Assembly: GCA_038210655.1 (NCBI GenBank)
Contig: JBBQWM010000022.1
Span: forward strand, 1 to 64,000
Origin: 54-19 sp038210655
GTDB taxonomy: Bacteria; Chloroflexota; Chloroflexia; Chloroheliales; Chloroheliaceae
Length of the DNA stretch: 64,000 nt
Direction of reading: 5' to 3'
Translations under genes and position numbers: made by a program
The notes under the pieces: model-generated
The model's input: the letters and a program-made list of their open reading frames with translations, nothing else
What the model was told of the DNA's origin: nothing
Database searches by the model: none
Part shown: positions 34,271 through 42,339 of the stretch, one piece after another
How positions within the stretch are numbered: the stretch's first letter is position 1
How the letters are laid out: the number at the start of each line of letters is the position of its first letter

Positions 34271-35571
34271 CTCTGAGCCACCGCTTCCGAGGGCGACTCA
34301 ATTTCGGTCTCGGCCTCATTATCATCGGCAGGGGCGGGTTGTTCGCGCAGGTGGCGCACCGGCGAGAAAAAGACCCACAAAAAGGCCAGCGACCCACCAA
34401 CCGCCCCTACCCACAGGGTAGGCCGTAACCCGATGATCTCGCCCAAAAACCCGCCAATGACCGAGCCAATCGGCATGGTACCCCAGACTAAAAAGCGCAT
34501 GCTGGCGTTCATCCGGCCCTGCAAACGATGGGGGGTGATCGCCTGCCGCAAGCTGACCTGATTAATGTTGTAAACCGTCCCCGCTATGCTAAACATAAAC
34601 ATCCAGGCGACCAGGAGCGGAACGGCGACCCAAAACGAACCGCTTGCCAACGGCAACAGGAAACCTGCGAACCAAAGGGCGGCTGAACCAATAATAGTCG
34701 GCCCCAGGCCAAAGCGCTGGGCCGCCCAACCTGCTAAAAACGCTCCCACCAAAGCCCCGACACTACCAACTCCAAAAATCAGACCGATTACAGCCGGTTC
34801 TAGTTTTAATTCGTTGACCAGATAAAGGGTTAAAACCGCCTGGGAAATATTGCCAAACAAATTGCCGGTTCCGGTGCAGCCCGCGATAGAACGCAACAAG
34901 CGGTTGCCAAAGACTACGCCAAGCCCTTCGCCGATCTCTTTCCAAATGTTCTTTTTGTAATCGGCAGATTTTACCTCGACCGGTTCCGGTTTGTGGATCA
35001 AGCCGATAAAAAAGGCCGAGAACAAAAACGAGATTGCGTCTATAACAATCGCAAAGGGGGCCGAAATCACTTGTACCAGCGTACCGGCTATGCCTGGCCC
35101 GGCGATTTGGGCGACCGAGCGGCTGACTTCGAGTTTGCCGTTGCCCTCGACTAGTTGGTTGCGGTCAACCAAAGCCGGTAGGTAAGATTGATAGGCTACA
35201 TCGAAAAAGACCGTCATTACCCCCGTCAGGAGGCCGACCACGTACAGATATTCGATACTTAGCATGTTCAAGAAGTAGACTATCGGAACCGAACCGAGCA
35301 GAATACTCCGCCCAATATCCGCCAACACCAAAATCGGACGACGGCGCAGGCGGTCTACCCAGACCCCGGCAAATAAGCTCAAGACCAAAAACGGCAAAAA
35401 TTCAAGCGCGGTCAAAAGACCCATCTGGGATGGGGAAGCTTTTAAGACCAGCACGGCGGTCAGAGGCAACGCCAGCAAGGTAATTTGGGAGCCAAAAAGG
35501 GAGACTGTCTCGCCCGCCCACAACTTTAAGAAATCGGGCTGCCGCCACAAGCCATCAAACCGTATACGCAT
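34267..35571 (-). CDS. MFS exporter (DHA3/EntS-like)
   Basis: 434 residues with about 12 transmembrane helices. FLKLWAGETVSLFGSQITLLALPL at the N-terminus, GVWVDRLRRRPILVLADIGR between helices 2 and 3 (motif A) and LVEGNGKLEVSRSVAQIAGP are typical of the MFS_3 group of drug or siderophore exporters. The C-terminal tail is acidic. The ArsR-type regulator 148 bp upstream on the same strand is probably its controller. Substrate unknown. Confidence 0.9.
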   Translation of the reverse strand: MRIRFDGLWRQPDFLKLWAGETVSLFGSQITLLALPLTAVLVLKASPSQMGLLTALEFLPFLVLSLFAGVWVDRLRRRPILVLADIGRSILLGSVPIVYFLNMLSIEYLYVVGLLTGVMTVFFDVAYQSYLPALVDRNQLVEGNGKLEVSRSVAQIAGPGIAGTLVQVISAPFAIVIDAISFLFSAFFIGLIHKPEPVEVKSADYKKNIWKEIGEGLGVVFGNRLLRSIAGCTGTGNLFGNISQAVLTLYLVNELKLEPAVIGLIFGVGSVGALVGAFLAGWAAQRFGLGPTIIGSAALWFAGFLLPLASGSFWVAVPLLVAWMFMFSIAGTVYNINQVSLRQAITPHRLQGRMNASMRFLVWGTMPIGSVIGGFLGEIIGLRPTLWVGAVGGSLAFLWVFFSPVRHLREQPAPADDNEAETEIESPSEAVAQS

Positions 35572-35648
35572 AAATTTATTTCCTTCGGTTAATTTCGGCT
35601 AATTACTGATTAGGCTCTAACTGCTTATTCCAATCGGTTGATTGAAGA

Positions 35649-35704
35649 GTCGCCCTTTGTGGTCGCCCGCGTGGGTTCCAAACCGGGCGACCACAAAGGG
35701 CGAC
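35649..35704. repeat. Perfect palindrome with 20-bp arms, GTCGCCCTTTGTGG type
   Basis: GTCGCCCTTTGTGGTCGCCC (35649-35668) and its exact complement (35685-35704) around a 16-nt loop, related to the core of the 30281 element. It lies just after the ArsR gene's stop, before the MFS gene. Confidence 0.8.
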
Positions 35705-35719
35705 CCTACTGGGATCGGC

Positions 35720-36364
35720 CTAACTGTCTGACCCATCTTTTAAGGGATTTTGATAAGCCGGAGCTTTGAAGAGGGCAACCGATAGGCCGTAGACTTCGCC
35801 GTCCGGCTCAATCGGCTCTTGCAAAAAGTCGTTAATTAAAGCTTCCAACCGTTCGCCGTAGATTGCTGCTCGTTCCGGCGAAATTCGAGCGTGAGGAAAA
35901 CCACTCTTTGCACACCACTCGTCCTCGTTCTTATAAGTTTGCAGAGCCTCGGCCAGTTCGTCACGGGCGTGATTGAGAATATCCAGGCTCACCGAGTGCT
36001 TACCGATGATTTCCTGGGGCATATCATAAGTAAAGATACGGGCCGACCGAGTGTAGTACTTGGCGATAATACCGCGTGTTACCCGTCGGGCGACTATTTG
36101 GGCCAACCCTGCCGCCTCCAAGACGTGCAGGTGATGCCCGATTGCACCGGGGGTCGCCCCCAGGCGGTCGGCGACCTGCTTGGCAGTCGCAGGCTGATGT
36201 CGGATGATGCCCAGAATACGACTTCTCATTGGGTCGCTGAGCGCCTTGAATTGCTGCGCCGTATTGATAAGCAGGCTCATAGGCAAATCGGGCATAACCA
36301 CCGGTACATCACCGGGTAATATCGGTAAATTCTCCTCAGCTTCAAGCTCGGTTGTTCTTTCCAC
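35720..36364 (-). CDS. ArsR-type winged-helix regulator
   Basis: 214 residues from GTG 36364. The winged helix lies at about 36-100: QQFKALSDPMRSRILGIIRH, TAKQVADRLGATPGAIGHHL, VLEAAGLAQIVARRV. The C-terminal 110 residues are an uncharacterised ligand or dimerisation domain. It is upstream of and collinear with the MFS exporter gene and likely regulates it. A perfect inverted repeat ACGTGCTA-N6-TAGCACGT 72 bp before its start is a plausible operator, so autoregulation is likely. Confidence 0.88.
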   Translation of the reverse strand: MERTTELEAEENLPILPGDVPVVMPDLPMSLLINTAQQFKALSDPMRSRILGIIRHQPATAKQVADRLGATPGAIGHHLHVLEAAGLAQIVARRVTRGIIAKYYTRSARIFTYDMPQEIIGKHSVSLDILNHARDELAEALQTYKNEDEWCAKSGFPHARISPERAAIYGERLEALINDFLQEPIEPDGEVYGLSVALFKAPAYQNPLKDGSDS

Positions 36365-36435
36365 GCTCGTTACTTTCTTCTATCTTACTACTATCTATCA
36401 CATGCTGGTAATAAGGTATGTGCGGTATTTTCAGC

Positions 36436-36457
36436 ACGTGCTAATAATATAGCACGT
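36436..36457. promoter_or_regulatory. Operator-like palindrome ACGTGCTA-N6-TAGCACGT
   Basis: Perfect 8-bp arms around ATAATA, with an overlapping AGCACGTGCT palindrome at 36433-36442, upstream of the ArsR-type gene. The rest of 36365-36669 shows no gene. Confidence 0.6.
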
Positions 36458-36669
36458 CATTACAACTTGTCAAGACCTTCTTTCGACAAGATAGCCTCAC
36501 AAGTAAAAAGACTACTCCAGCCGTTAAAAGCCTGTAGACAAAAGAATAAATTTTGTGTCAAAGGGATTTAAGATTAGGGAGAAATTACTTACAAGAGATA
36601 AAAGGGGCGGGGGACATAGCGACGACGCTATTAGGGTTGGGTCGGCAACGATCCGATAGCCGATCAGGT

Positions 36670-36834
36670 TTACTTAACCATTCGTGAGTAAGCGTCGATC
36701 ATCTGGGTTAACTGACCCCAGTTCTGCTCTGCGATGGCTCTACGCATCTCCTCGGCTAAATGCTGGCGGACTTCTTCGGCCAATTGCGCCCCAGTCGTCT
36801 GCCGTTCCTGTTCTGTCTTTTCAAGTGTTAACAT
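36670..36834 (-). CDS. Small hypothetical protein, 54 aa
   Basis: ATG at 36834, stop at 36670, with a strong AAAGGAAG ribosome-binding site 5 nt before the start. The product (MLTLEKTEQERQTTGAQLAE at the start, YSRMVK at the end) is predicted all-helical and charged, with no signal peptide or Cys. I do not recognise a family. It is isolated between the ArsR gene and the methyltransferase gene, both also minus strand. The good ribosome-binding site and codon use support it as a real gene. Confidence 0.65.
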   Translation of the reverse strand: MLTLEKTEQERQTTGAQLAEEVRQHLAEEMRRAIAEQNWGQLTQMIDAYSRMVK

Positions 36835-37000
36835 AAACTTCCTTTCCAGCCATTATTGGCTATCTTGACTTGTAGCTCAGAAGTAACTGCTCTATTTGTG
36901 ACAAACATCACAATTGCTTCCGAGTACATTGTACCATAATTCGGGTTCTTGTCAAGAGTACCAAAAGGTCAAAAAGGCTCGGCGGATATATTTTAGCGGA

Positions 37001-37855
37001 CTAAGCTGTACCCGACACTCTAAACAGATAACCTCTGAACTCACACTGTTCTGGCGCACGATAAATAAAAGGGGGGTCTTCAATAAGAAATTCTCGTACT
37101 AATTCTAAATTAGCCGCTTTTGCCTGACTAAGAAACTCTTCTCGATTGAAGCACCAGCCGAGGTATTCTGTATCATAATTATGCTTGTAGGGTCTTTGGA
37201 CGACTACAAATGAGGCTGCTTTGTGAACAATTGGTAAGCGAGTAACATACAAGTAAGAAGTAGTAGCTTTAGCCAATTTTTTCAAAGTAGAAACCCAATC
37301 TTGAGAATAGTGCAAAGCACCACTGGCTAAGACCAAGTCGTATTGCCGGTCAAGACAACTTTCATCTGTGTAAAAATGAGCGTCAGGAAATAAACTCTGT
37401 CCATATTCCGATAAAATAGGAACATCCTTACAGTGGTAATCAATCTTTACAGATGGCAATAATAATTGGCTAAATAAGTAGTAATGACCTATACCACCAC
37501 CCCAGTCAAGCATAGAAATCGAAGATTTAAGATGAGCCGCCAGGGTAAAGATGTAGGCGTAACTTACCCTAACATTATGTGAAGATAAATCGTAGTGATT
37601 AGCCGCAGCAGTGGTAGACGACATACCAAAAGGGGTAGTTTTTTCAAGACTTAAAGCAAAATCAGGCCATCTAGCTTTATAGGCTTCTAAGACTGATTTG
37701 ACATTCCAGCCCTTAATTTTAGCGTCAGTTTGTTCAATCTGCCAGCCTTGTGGAATGTATTCCCATTCGATAGGCTCTCTACCCGTTATTCTTAGAAGAT
37801 ATTTAGCTAAATCAATTACAAAAGGTGGTAATAAATATTTGATGATTCTTCGCAA
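37001..37855 (-). CDS. Putative SAM-dependent methyltransferase, TIGR04325 type
   Basis: 284 residues from a TTG start supported by AGGAG 8 nt upstream. SMLDWGGGIGHYYLFSQLLL (about 113-132) is the SAM-binding loop, with YDLVLASGALHYSQDW as motif IV/post. It also shows LYVTRLPIVHKAASFVVVQ and a C-terminal FRGYLFRVSG. The pattern matches the TIGR04325 methyltransferases often found in polysaccharide or O-antigen loci. The DNA is visibly more AT-rich than the flanking genes and no sugar genes are near, suggesting horizontal acquisition. Substrate unknown. Confidence 0.8.
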   Translation of the reverse strand: MRRIIKYLLPPFVIDLAKYLLRITGREPIEWEYIPQGWQIEQTDAKIKGWNVKSVLEAYKARWPDFALSLEKTTPFGMSSTTAAANHYDLSSHNVRVSYAYIFTLAAHLKSSISMLDWGGGIGHYYLFSQLLLPSVKIDYHCKDVPILSEYGQSLFPDAHFYTDESCLDRQYDLVLASGALHYSQDWVSTLKKLAKATTSYLYVTRLPIVHKAASFVVVQRPYKHNYDTEYLGWCFNREEFLSQAKAANLELVREFLIEDPPFIYRAPEQCEFRGYLFRVSGTA

Positions 37856-37880
37856 TCATTTATCTCCTGTAATAACTAAT

Positions 37881-37912
37881 AAAGAGCATTATCATTTAGA
37901 TAATGCCCTTTG
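37881..37912 (-). terminator. Hairpin terminator after the DUF11 surface-protein gene
   Basis: AAAGaGCATTATC pairs with GATAATGCcCTTT around a 5-nt loop, and on the minus strand a T-rich stretch follows. It lies 70 bp beyond the surface-protein stop codon. Confidence 0.65.
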
Positions 37913-37980
37913 AGTATAACATCCAATCCCCAATAACAAAAATCAGGGCTGTGAAAGTAACCAGGTCTGGCTAAACCTAA

Positions 37981-40812
37981 CTAAGTTATTGTGACCACGA
38001 TACTACCAGTCACCTCGCTGCGATTACCCATCCCGGCAATCACGTAACTATCACCCACGATCAAATCTTTAGCCGTAAATTCAAAACTCATTTTCCCTTG
38101 ATCGTCGGCTTGCTGCGTTCCCAAGGCCACACTTACCCCTTTTTTATCGGTATACCAGAATGTTACCAGTTCGTGCGGTGCGTAGAAATCGGCGTTAAAC
38201 TTAAAGGGGGTGTTGTTAGCAATACTGCTACTTGCCGGGTCAAAGAACTGCACTGCCCCACCCGTCTCGTCCCGGTTGGCTCCCTCTTTATTCAAGTTAT
38301 ACCGAACCGCATTGCTCCCGGCTTGTTTACCTGCCGCTAAGGCATCATCCCATCCCACAATGTAGCGCGTGAAAATCGTAGCATTGGTCGGAGCGCTGGT
38401 CGCAGGACGGAATACCACCGTGCCGGTCATTATCTGCTTTGCTTCCAGAGTAGGTAGCTTGATCTGGATGTAAGGCTGATCGGTCATAGTCACGATAGCA
38501 CTTACCCACATCCGCCCATCCCCAAAATTGGTATAACCGATGGCTAGATTAGGGTCTAACGGGAACCGAATACTGGTCTGAGTAGCCCGGCCCGCCCCGA
38601 TATTTTTTATCGTAAAGGTGTAACTGATCAGATTGCTCGGCTCGCTCAGCGCTAGTCGGTCGGGTGTTACCCGCAATTGAGCCACCAAATCTGCCGGATA
38701 AACCCTTCCCCGACCGGCCACCGGCACTGCCGCCACCGTCAATGTTACACTGGCAGCATCGTTAAGCGGATTAAAATCGTATTGGTCTTCTCCGCTTTTG
38801 AGAGCGGTATTGGTGATCGAGCCAGTCTGGGTAGTCTTTGCACTAAGTTGAAGACTGGCTTGCTGTCCATTGTTCAAGTTGCCAATAGTCCAATCCCCGG
38901 TAGCAGATTGGTAGGTGGTTCCGACCGGTGCAACCGACGAAACGTACTCCAACCCGGCAGGCAGTAAATCCTTTACCTTTACGCCGGTAGCGTTGTCCGG
39001 CCCCAAGTTCGTAACACCGACGGTGAAAGTGACGATCTCACCCAGGCTCAGGTTCGAGCTAGTGACGCTCTTTTGAATTTGAAGATCAACCGTCGGGGCA
39101 TTCAAACCAATGCTGGACTGGTTATTAATACTAACCGGGTCTGGCTCGGTCTGGGTTTTGGTCGCGGTATTAATAATCACCCCGGATTGCATCACTTGAG
39201 CAGTGATTTGCAAATTGGTGCTGGCAGCATTAGCCAGCGTGGGAATAGTCCAGCTAACCGTGCTACCGTTAACCGTGACAGTTCCGAGTGAAGGGATGCT
39301 ATTTGAGACGAATGTTAACCCGGCGGGTAATATGTCAGTGATAACCAGCGTAGTGGCATCGCTTGGCCCGTTGTTGGTCGCGTTAATTGTAAAGACGACA
39401 TTGGTACCAACATTAGGTTTAGCGTTATCGACCGTTTTCTTCAAGGCTACGTCGGCGCTAGGATTGACGATAAGGGTAGCGGTATTGCTGGGCAAGCCTG
39501 GGCCGCTCAGGGTTGAACTGATCGGTTGAGTGGTATTATTTTTGACCCCAGGCGTAGTGCCGGTCACATCCAGTTTGATCGTACAATTGCCCGCCACTGC
39601 CAAAGTACCGCCGGTCAATTGGATCGTGCTACTACCAGCGACAGCCGTGAGAGTACCGCCGCAAGTGCTAGTTATATTCGGGTTGGTGGCGACTACCAAC
39701 CCGGCAGGCATCACATCGGTAAAAGTTACACCGGTAAGTGGTTCAAGGGCGTTGGTATTGGTAATAGTAAAGCTGAGGCTGGTAGTGCCATTATAGCTAA
39801 TACTGGCGGCTCCAAAAGCCTTGCTGATGGTTGGAGGAGTTATATCTGCAATGATCGATACACTGCCGCTGCTTTGATTGGCTACTAGAAATTGCCTACT
39901 ATTAGGATTGTACTCATTTGCACCAGGATTTAAGCCAACCGTAAGAGTAGCTATCACAGCATAGGTTGTGGAATCCCAAACTATAACCCGATTATTGGCA
40001 AAGTCTACTCCGTAGACGCGGTTGAGTTGGGGAATAGCCTTAACATTGTATAAAGTAGGAATACCTACGTTTACGGTTCTCACTACAGCATTAGTCGTCC
40101 CATCAAGTATTGTGATTATACTTCCTGAAGTAACATACAAAAGGTTGTTAACATCATCAATACCAAGATACGGATAGGGTATAGTCCCGATTACCGTATT
40201 ACTATTCCCATCAAGAACACTAATAGTACCCGAACCACTATTGCCAATATAGACCCGGTTAGTGATTGAATTGAGCCTAATCCAATTCGGAGCAGAACCT
40301 ACTGCAACAGTAGTTATCAGAGCGTTATTGGTACTATTAAGTACCGAGACCGTATTCAGGGCAGTATTAGTAACATAAAGGCGCTGAATAGATGAATTAA
40401 CAGCAACATCAAAAGAGCTGCTAAAACCTGAAATAGCAGATATCGCGTTCGTTGCACCATCAATCACTATTACGTTGTTAGTACTGGGGGTTGCTACGTA
40501 AATACGGTTAGTATTAGAGTCTACACTGATGCCGGTTGGATTATTTCCAAGTGGTGCCAGTGGGATAGTAGCAACTAGAGTCTTGGTATTGCCATCAACT
40601 ACCAAAACAGCATTACCAGTAATACTGGTAATATAAAACCGATTGGTAGTAGTATTTACAGCAGGCCCAACCGGGGCTGTACCGACTGGAACGGTCGCGA
40701 CTACAACAGGGGTAGCCAGGGTAGTGGAAACACTAATGAAGAAGAAAAGCACGAGACCCAAAAATAGCCCGACCAGACGGCTCAGGCTCAACCACCAGCT
40801 TTTACTTGACAT
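37981..40812 (-). CDS. Exported surface protein with YVTN beta-propeller and DUF11 repeats
   Basis: 943 residues. Signal peptide (about 1-33, with LGLVLFFFISVSTTLA). Residues 35-325 form YVTN/YncE-like blades (repeating VDxNTNRIYV, VLVVDGNTKT). Three DUF11 Ig-like domains follow (about 330-690), with TDVMPAGLVV, TDILPAGLTF and KDLLPAGLEY each preceded by TxxNxGP-type strands. A C-terminal beta-rich part runs to the end. AAGAGG precedes the ATG. It is probably a cell-surface or extracellular adhesion-like protein. No LPXTG-type or transmembrane anchor is visible at the C-terminus, so the adjacent sortase is not an obvious partner. A promoter-like pair lies 110 bp upstream. Confidence 0.88.
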   Translation of the reverse strand: MSSKSWWLSLSRLVGLFLGLVLFFFISVSTTLATPVVVATVPVGTAPVGPAVNTTTNRFYITSITGNAVLVVDGNTKTLVATIPLAPLGNNPTGISVDSNTNRIYVATPSTNNVIVIDGATNAISAISGFSSSFDVAVNSSIQRLYVTNTALNTVSVLNSTNNALITTVAVGSAPNWIRLNSITNRVYIGNSGSGTISVLDGNSNTVIGTIPYPYLGIDDVNNLLYVTSGSIITILDGTTNAVVRTVNVGIPTLYNVKAIPQLNRVYGVDFANNRVIVWDSTTYAVIATLTVGLNPGANEYNPNSRQFLVANQSSGSVSIIADITPPTISKAFGAASISYNGTTSLSFTITNTNALEPLTGVTFTDVMPAGLVVATNPNITSTCGGTLTAVAGSSTIQLTGGTLAVAGNCTIKLDVTGTTPGVKNNTTQPISSTLSGPGLPSNTATLIVNPSADVALKKTVDNAKPNVGTNVVFTINATNNGPSDATTLVITDILPAGLTFVSNSIPSLGTVTVNGSTVSWTIPTLANAASTNLQITAQVMQSGVIINTATKTQTEPDPVSINNQSSIGLNAPTVDLQIQKSVTSSNLSLGEIVTFTVGVTNLGPDNATGVKVKDLLPAGLEYVSSVAPVGTTYQSATGDWTIGNLNNGQQASLQLSAKTTQTGSITNTALKSGEDQYDFNPLNDAASVTLTVAAVPVAGRGRVYPADLVAQLRVTPDRLALSEPSNLISYTFTIKNIGAGRATQTSIRFPLDPNLAIGYTNFGDGRMWVSAIVTMTDQPYIQIKLPTLEAKQIMTGTVVFRPATSAPTNATIFTRYIVGWDDALAAGKQAGSNAVRYNLNKEGANRDETGGAVQFFDPASSSIANNTPFKFNADFYAPHELVTFWYTDKKGVSVALGTQQADDQGKMSFEFTAKDLIVGDSYVIAGMGNRSEVTGSIVVTIT

Positions 40813-40917
40813 AGAATTAACCTCTTAGCTAACACGTATTAAATTTGTGACAAACTGCAATTGCTATTATCTTTTAATGCAAAAAGAACCGTAAGATGGG
40901 TAAGTTAATTTCACTTA

Positions 40918-40947
40918 ATAATAACATATCTTGATCTCAAAAATCAA
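40918..40947 (-). promoter_or_regulatory. Promoter for the DUF11 surface-protein gene
   Basis: Minus-strand TTGATT (40942-40947) and TATTAT (40918-40923) with an 18-bp spacer. The -35 box overlaps an inverted repeat CTTGAT/ATCAAG (40930-40948). No gene lies in 40813-41123. Confidence 0.5.
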
Positions 40948-41092
40948 GCTTTTTTGCAAATTGTCAAGCAAGCAATATAAAGGGGTATTGTAATAATTGC
41001 GGTTAGATAAGCAGTGTGGCTAAGAAAGCGTTTGATAACTCAGCTTTAGTTGGTTGTTTAATTAGTAAACTATAAATAGCAATATAATAAAA

Positions 41093-41112
41093 ATAGCCAA
41101 AGTCCTGGCTAT
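41093..41112 (-). terminator. Terminator after the sortase gene
   Basis: ATAGCC (41093-41098) pairs with GGCTAT (41107-41112). On the minus strand a TTTTTATTAT run follows, 11 bp beyond the sortase stop. Confidence 0.7.
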
Positions 41113-41123
41113 AAGGAAGACGG

Positions 41124-41933
41124 CTAGGCCGGGTTCTGGACTAGCCGAGCATAAGCCACAAAGCGTTTATCATAGTTAGCAGTCTGATGATCGAAAGTGC
41201 CGGTGCAAGTAATCAAATTTAGCTGGGCATCATTGCTACTGCCGAAAATGCGATCCAGGGGAGCCTGATCGTAGGGATATGTCCCTATATCGTAGACCTC
41301 AAAGATTTTCTCGACCCCTTTATCGTCCTGAATGAAAATTTTCCCACCAACTTGAATATCCCGAAGCGTCCAGAAAACCGCCGCAGTGTTCGGGCCATCG
41401 ACGTGACCATCCATCACCGCATTACCGCGCTGGCCTGGCTCGACTCCCAACTTGTACCAGGCCACATTCCACATACTGCGCGGCACATCCATACGGTTCT
41501 GGTTATCCAGGCCAACGTGTTCGACATAAGCATTGATACCAACACTGGGAATACGCAACCGACGCGGCAGAATACCGGGCAACGGCGGCAAAGGGGTCGG
41601 GGTCGGGATGGCCGTCGGCGTGGGCGGCGGGATCGTAGGAAGCACCGTCGTCAGGCTGGCGGCAGGAGTAGGCGCGATGGTTATAGGACTAGGAGTAATG
41701 GTTGGAACCAGAGTCGGAGTAGGCGTGACCGGCACCGGAGTAGGCGATACCAAACTAATCGCAACCGGCTTTATATCGTCCGGGAGCAAGACGGTTCCGA
41801 CCGCGTTGGCCGGGGTCAACACCAATACAAGAATAACCAATAGTACCGCTAAAACAACAATAGGGCCAACTATAGCTGACCCAATTAACCCATACGAGCC
41901 ATAACGGGCGACTGGCCTGTTTTTCTCTTTCAC
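41124..41933 (-). CDS. Sortase (class D/E-like)
   Basis: 269 residues from GTG 41933. An N-terminal membrane anchor (about 15-42), a Pro/Thr-rich stalk (60-120), then the sortase barrel RLRIPSVGINAYVEHVG. Catalytic His177 in VMDGHVDG, Cys243 in NLITCTG and Arg257 in DKRFVAYARL form the complete triad. Sortases join surface proteins at a C-terminal sorting motif to the envelope or to each other. No protein in this window shows a convincing LPXTG-type motif, so its substrate lies elsewhere or uses an unusual signal. It could also act on the neighbouring surface proteins in a way not evident here. Confidence 0.92.
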   Translation of the reverse strand: MKEKNRPVARYGSYGLIGSAIVGPIVVLAVLLVILVLVLTPANAVGTVLLPDDIKPVAISLVSPTPVPVTPTPTLVPTITPSPITIAPTPAASLTTVLPTIPPPTPTAIPTPTPLPPLPGILPRRLRIPSVGINAYVEHVGLDNQNRMDVPRSMWNVAWYKLGVEPGQRGNAVMDGHVDGPNTAAVFWTLRDIQVGGKIFIQDDKGVEKIFEVYDIGTYPYDQAPLDRIFGSSNDAQLNLITCTGTFDHQTANYDKRFVAYARLVQNPA

Positions 41934-42171
41934 GCTCCGACCTCAGTCAATTCTATCTAATCGCAGGCCGTTAGACTGGCCTGAATAATCTTTAGTTCCG
42001 CGCTTGACAATCGTGTCTATTCTATCACAACCCGCGACCGACTGTATTAAGCCTTCATAATAATTTCGAGTGGGTTATAATACAGCCCGACCCAAAATAA
42101 GTAACTACTCACCGCAGAGACGCACAAAACGTAGAGAAAAGCTAATACTTAGTACCTAACGATTTACGATT

Positions 42172-42313
42172 GTAACTACTCAGGCCATGTCATTGTGAGG
42201 CGGGAAATAACCGGGATTTTTCCAAAGATAGCTCCCCACCGAAGAATCTAGACCCTTCGTGGCCTCACCCCCTCTGGGGGCGGCGGCTCAGGGTGACACG
42301 GCTGCGTAGTTAC
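42172..42313. repeat. 142-bp dispersed element, GTAACTAC ends (copy 2)
   Basis: Same length and ends (GTAACTAC ... GTAGTTAC) as 9583-9724, with the shared interior GAAGAATCTAGACCCTTCGT. A short CGATTTACGATT heptad piece lies just before it. The rest of 41934-42339 shows no gene. Confidence 0.7.
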
Positions 42314-42339
42314 CAAATTTTACCCTATACAAATACAGG

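Noticed and set aside
39526..39888. Plus-strand frames inside the surface-protein gene
   Set aside because: Shadows of the repetitive DUF11 coding sequence; composition is that of the antisense of Thr/Val-rich protein.
37981..40812. LPXTG-type substrate for the neighbouring sortase
   Set aside because: The C-terminus ends in a beta-strand-like VVTIT without LPXTG, hydrophobic helix or basic tail.
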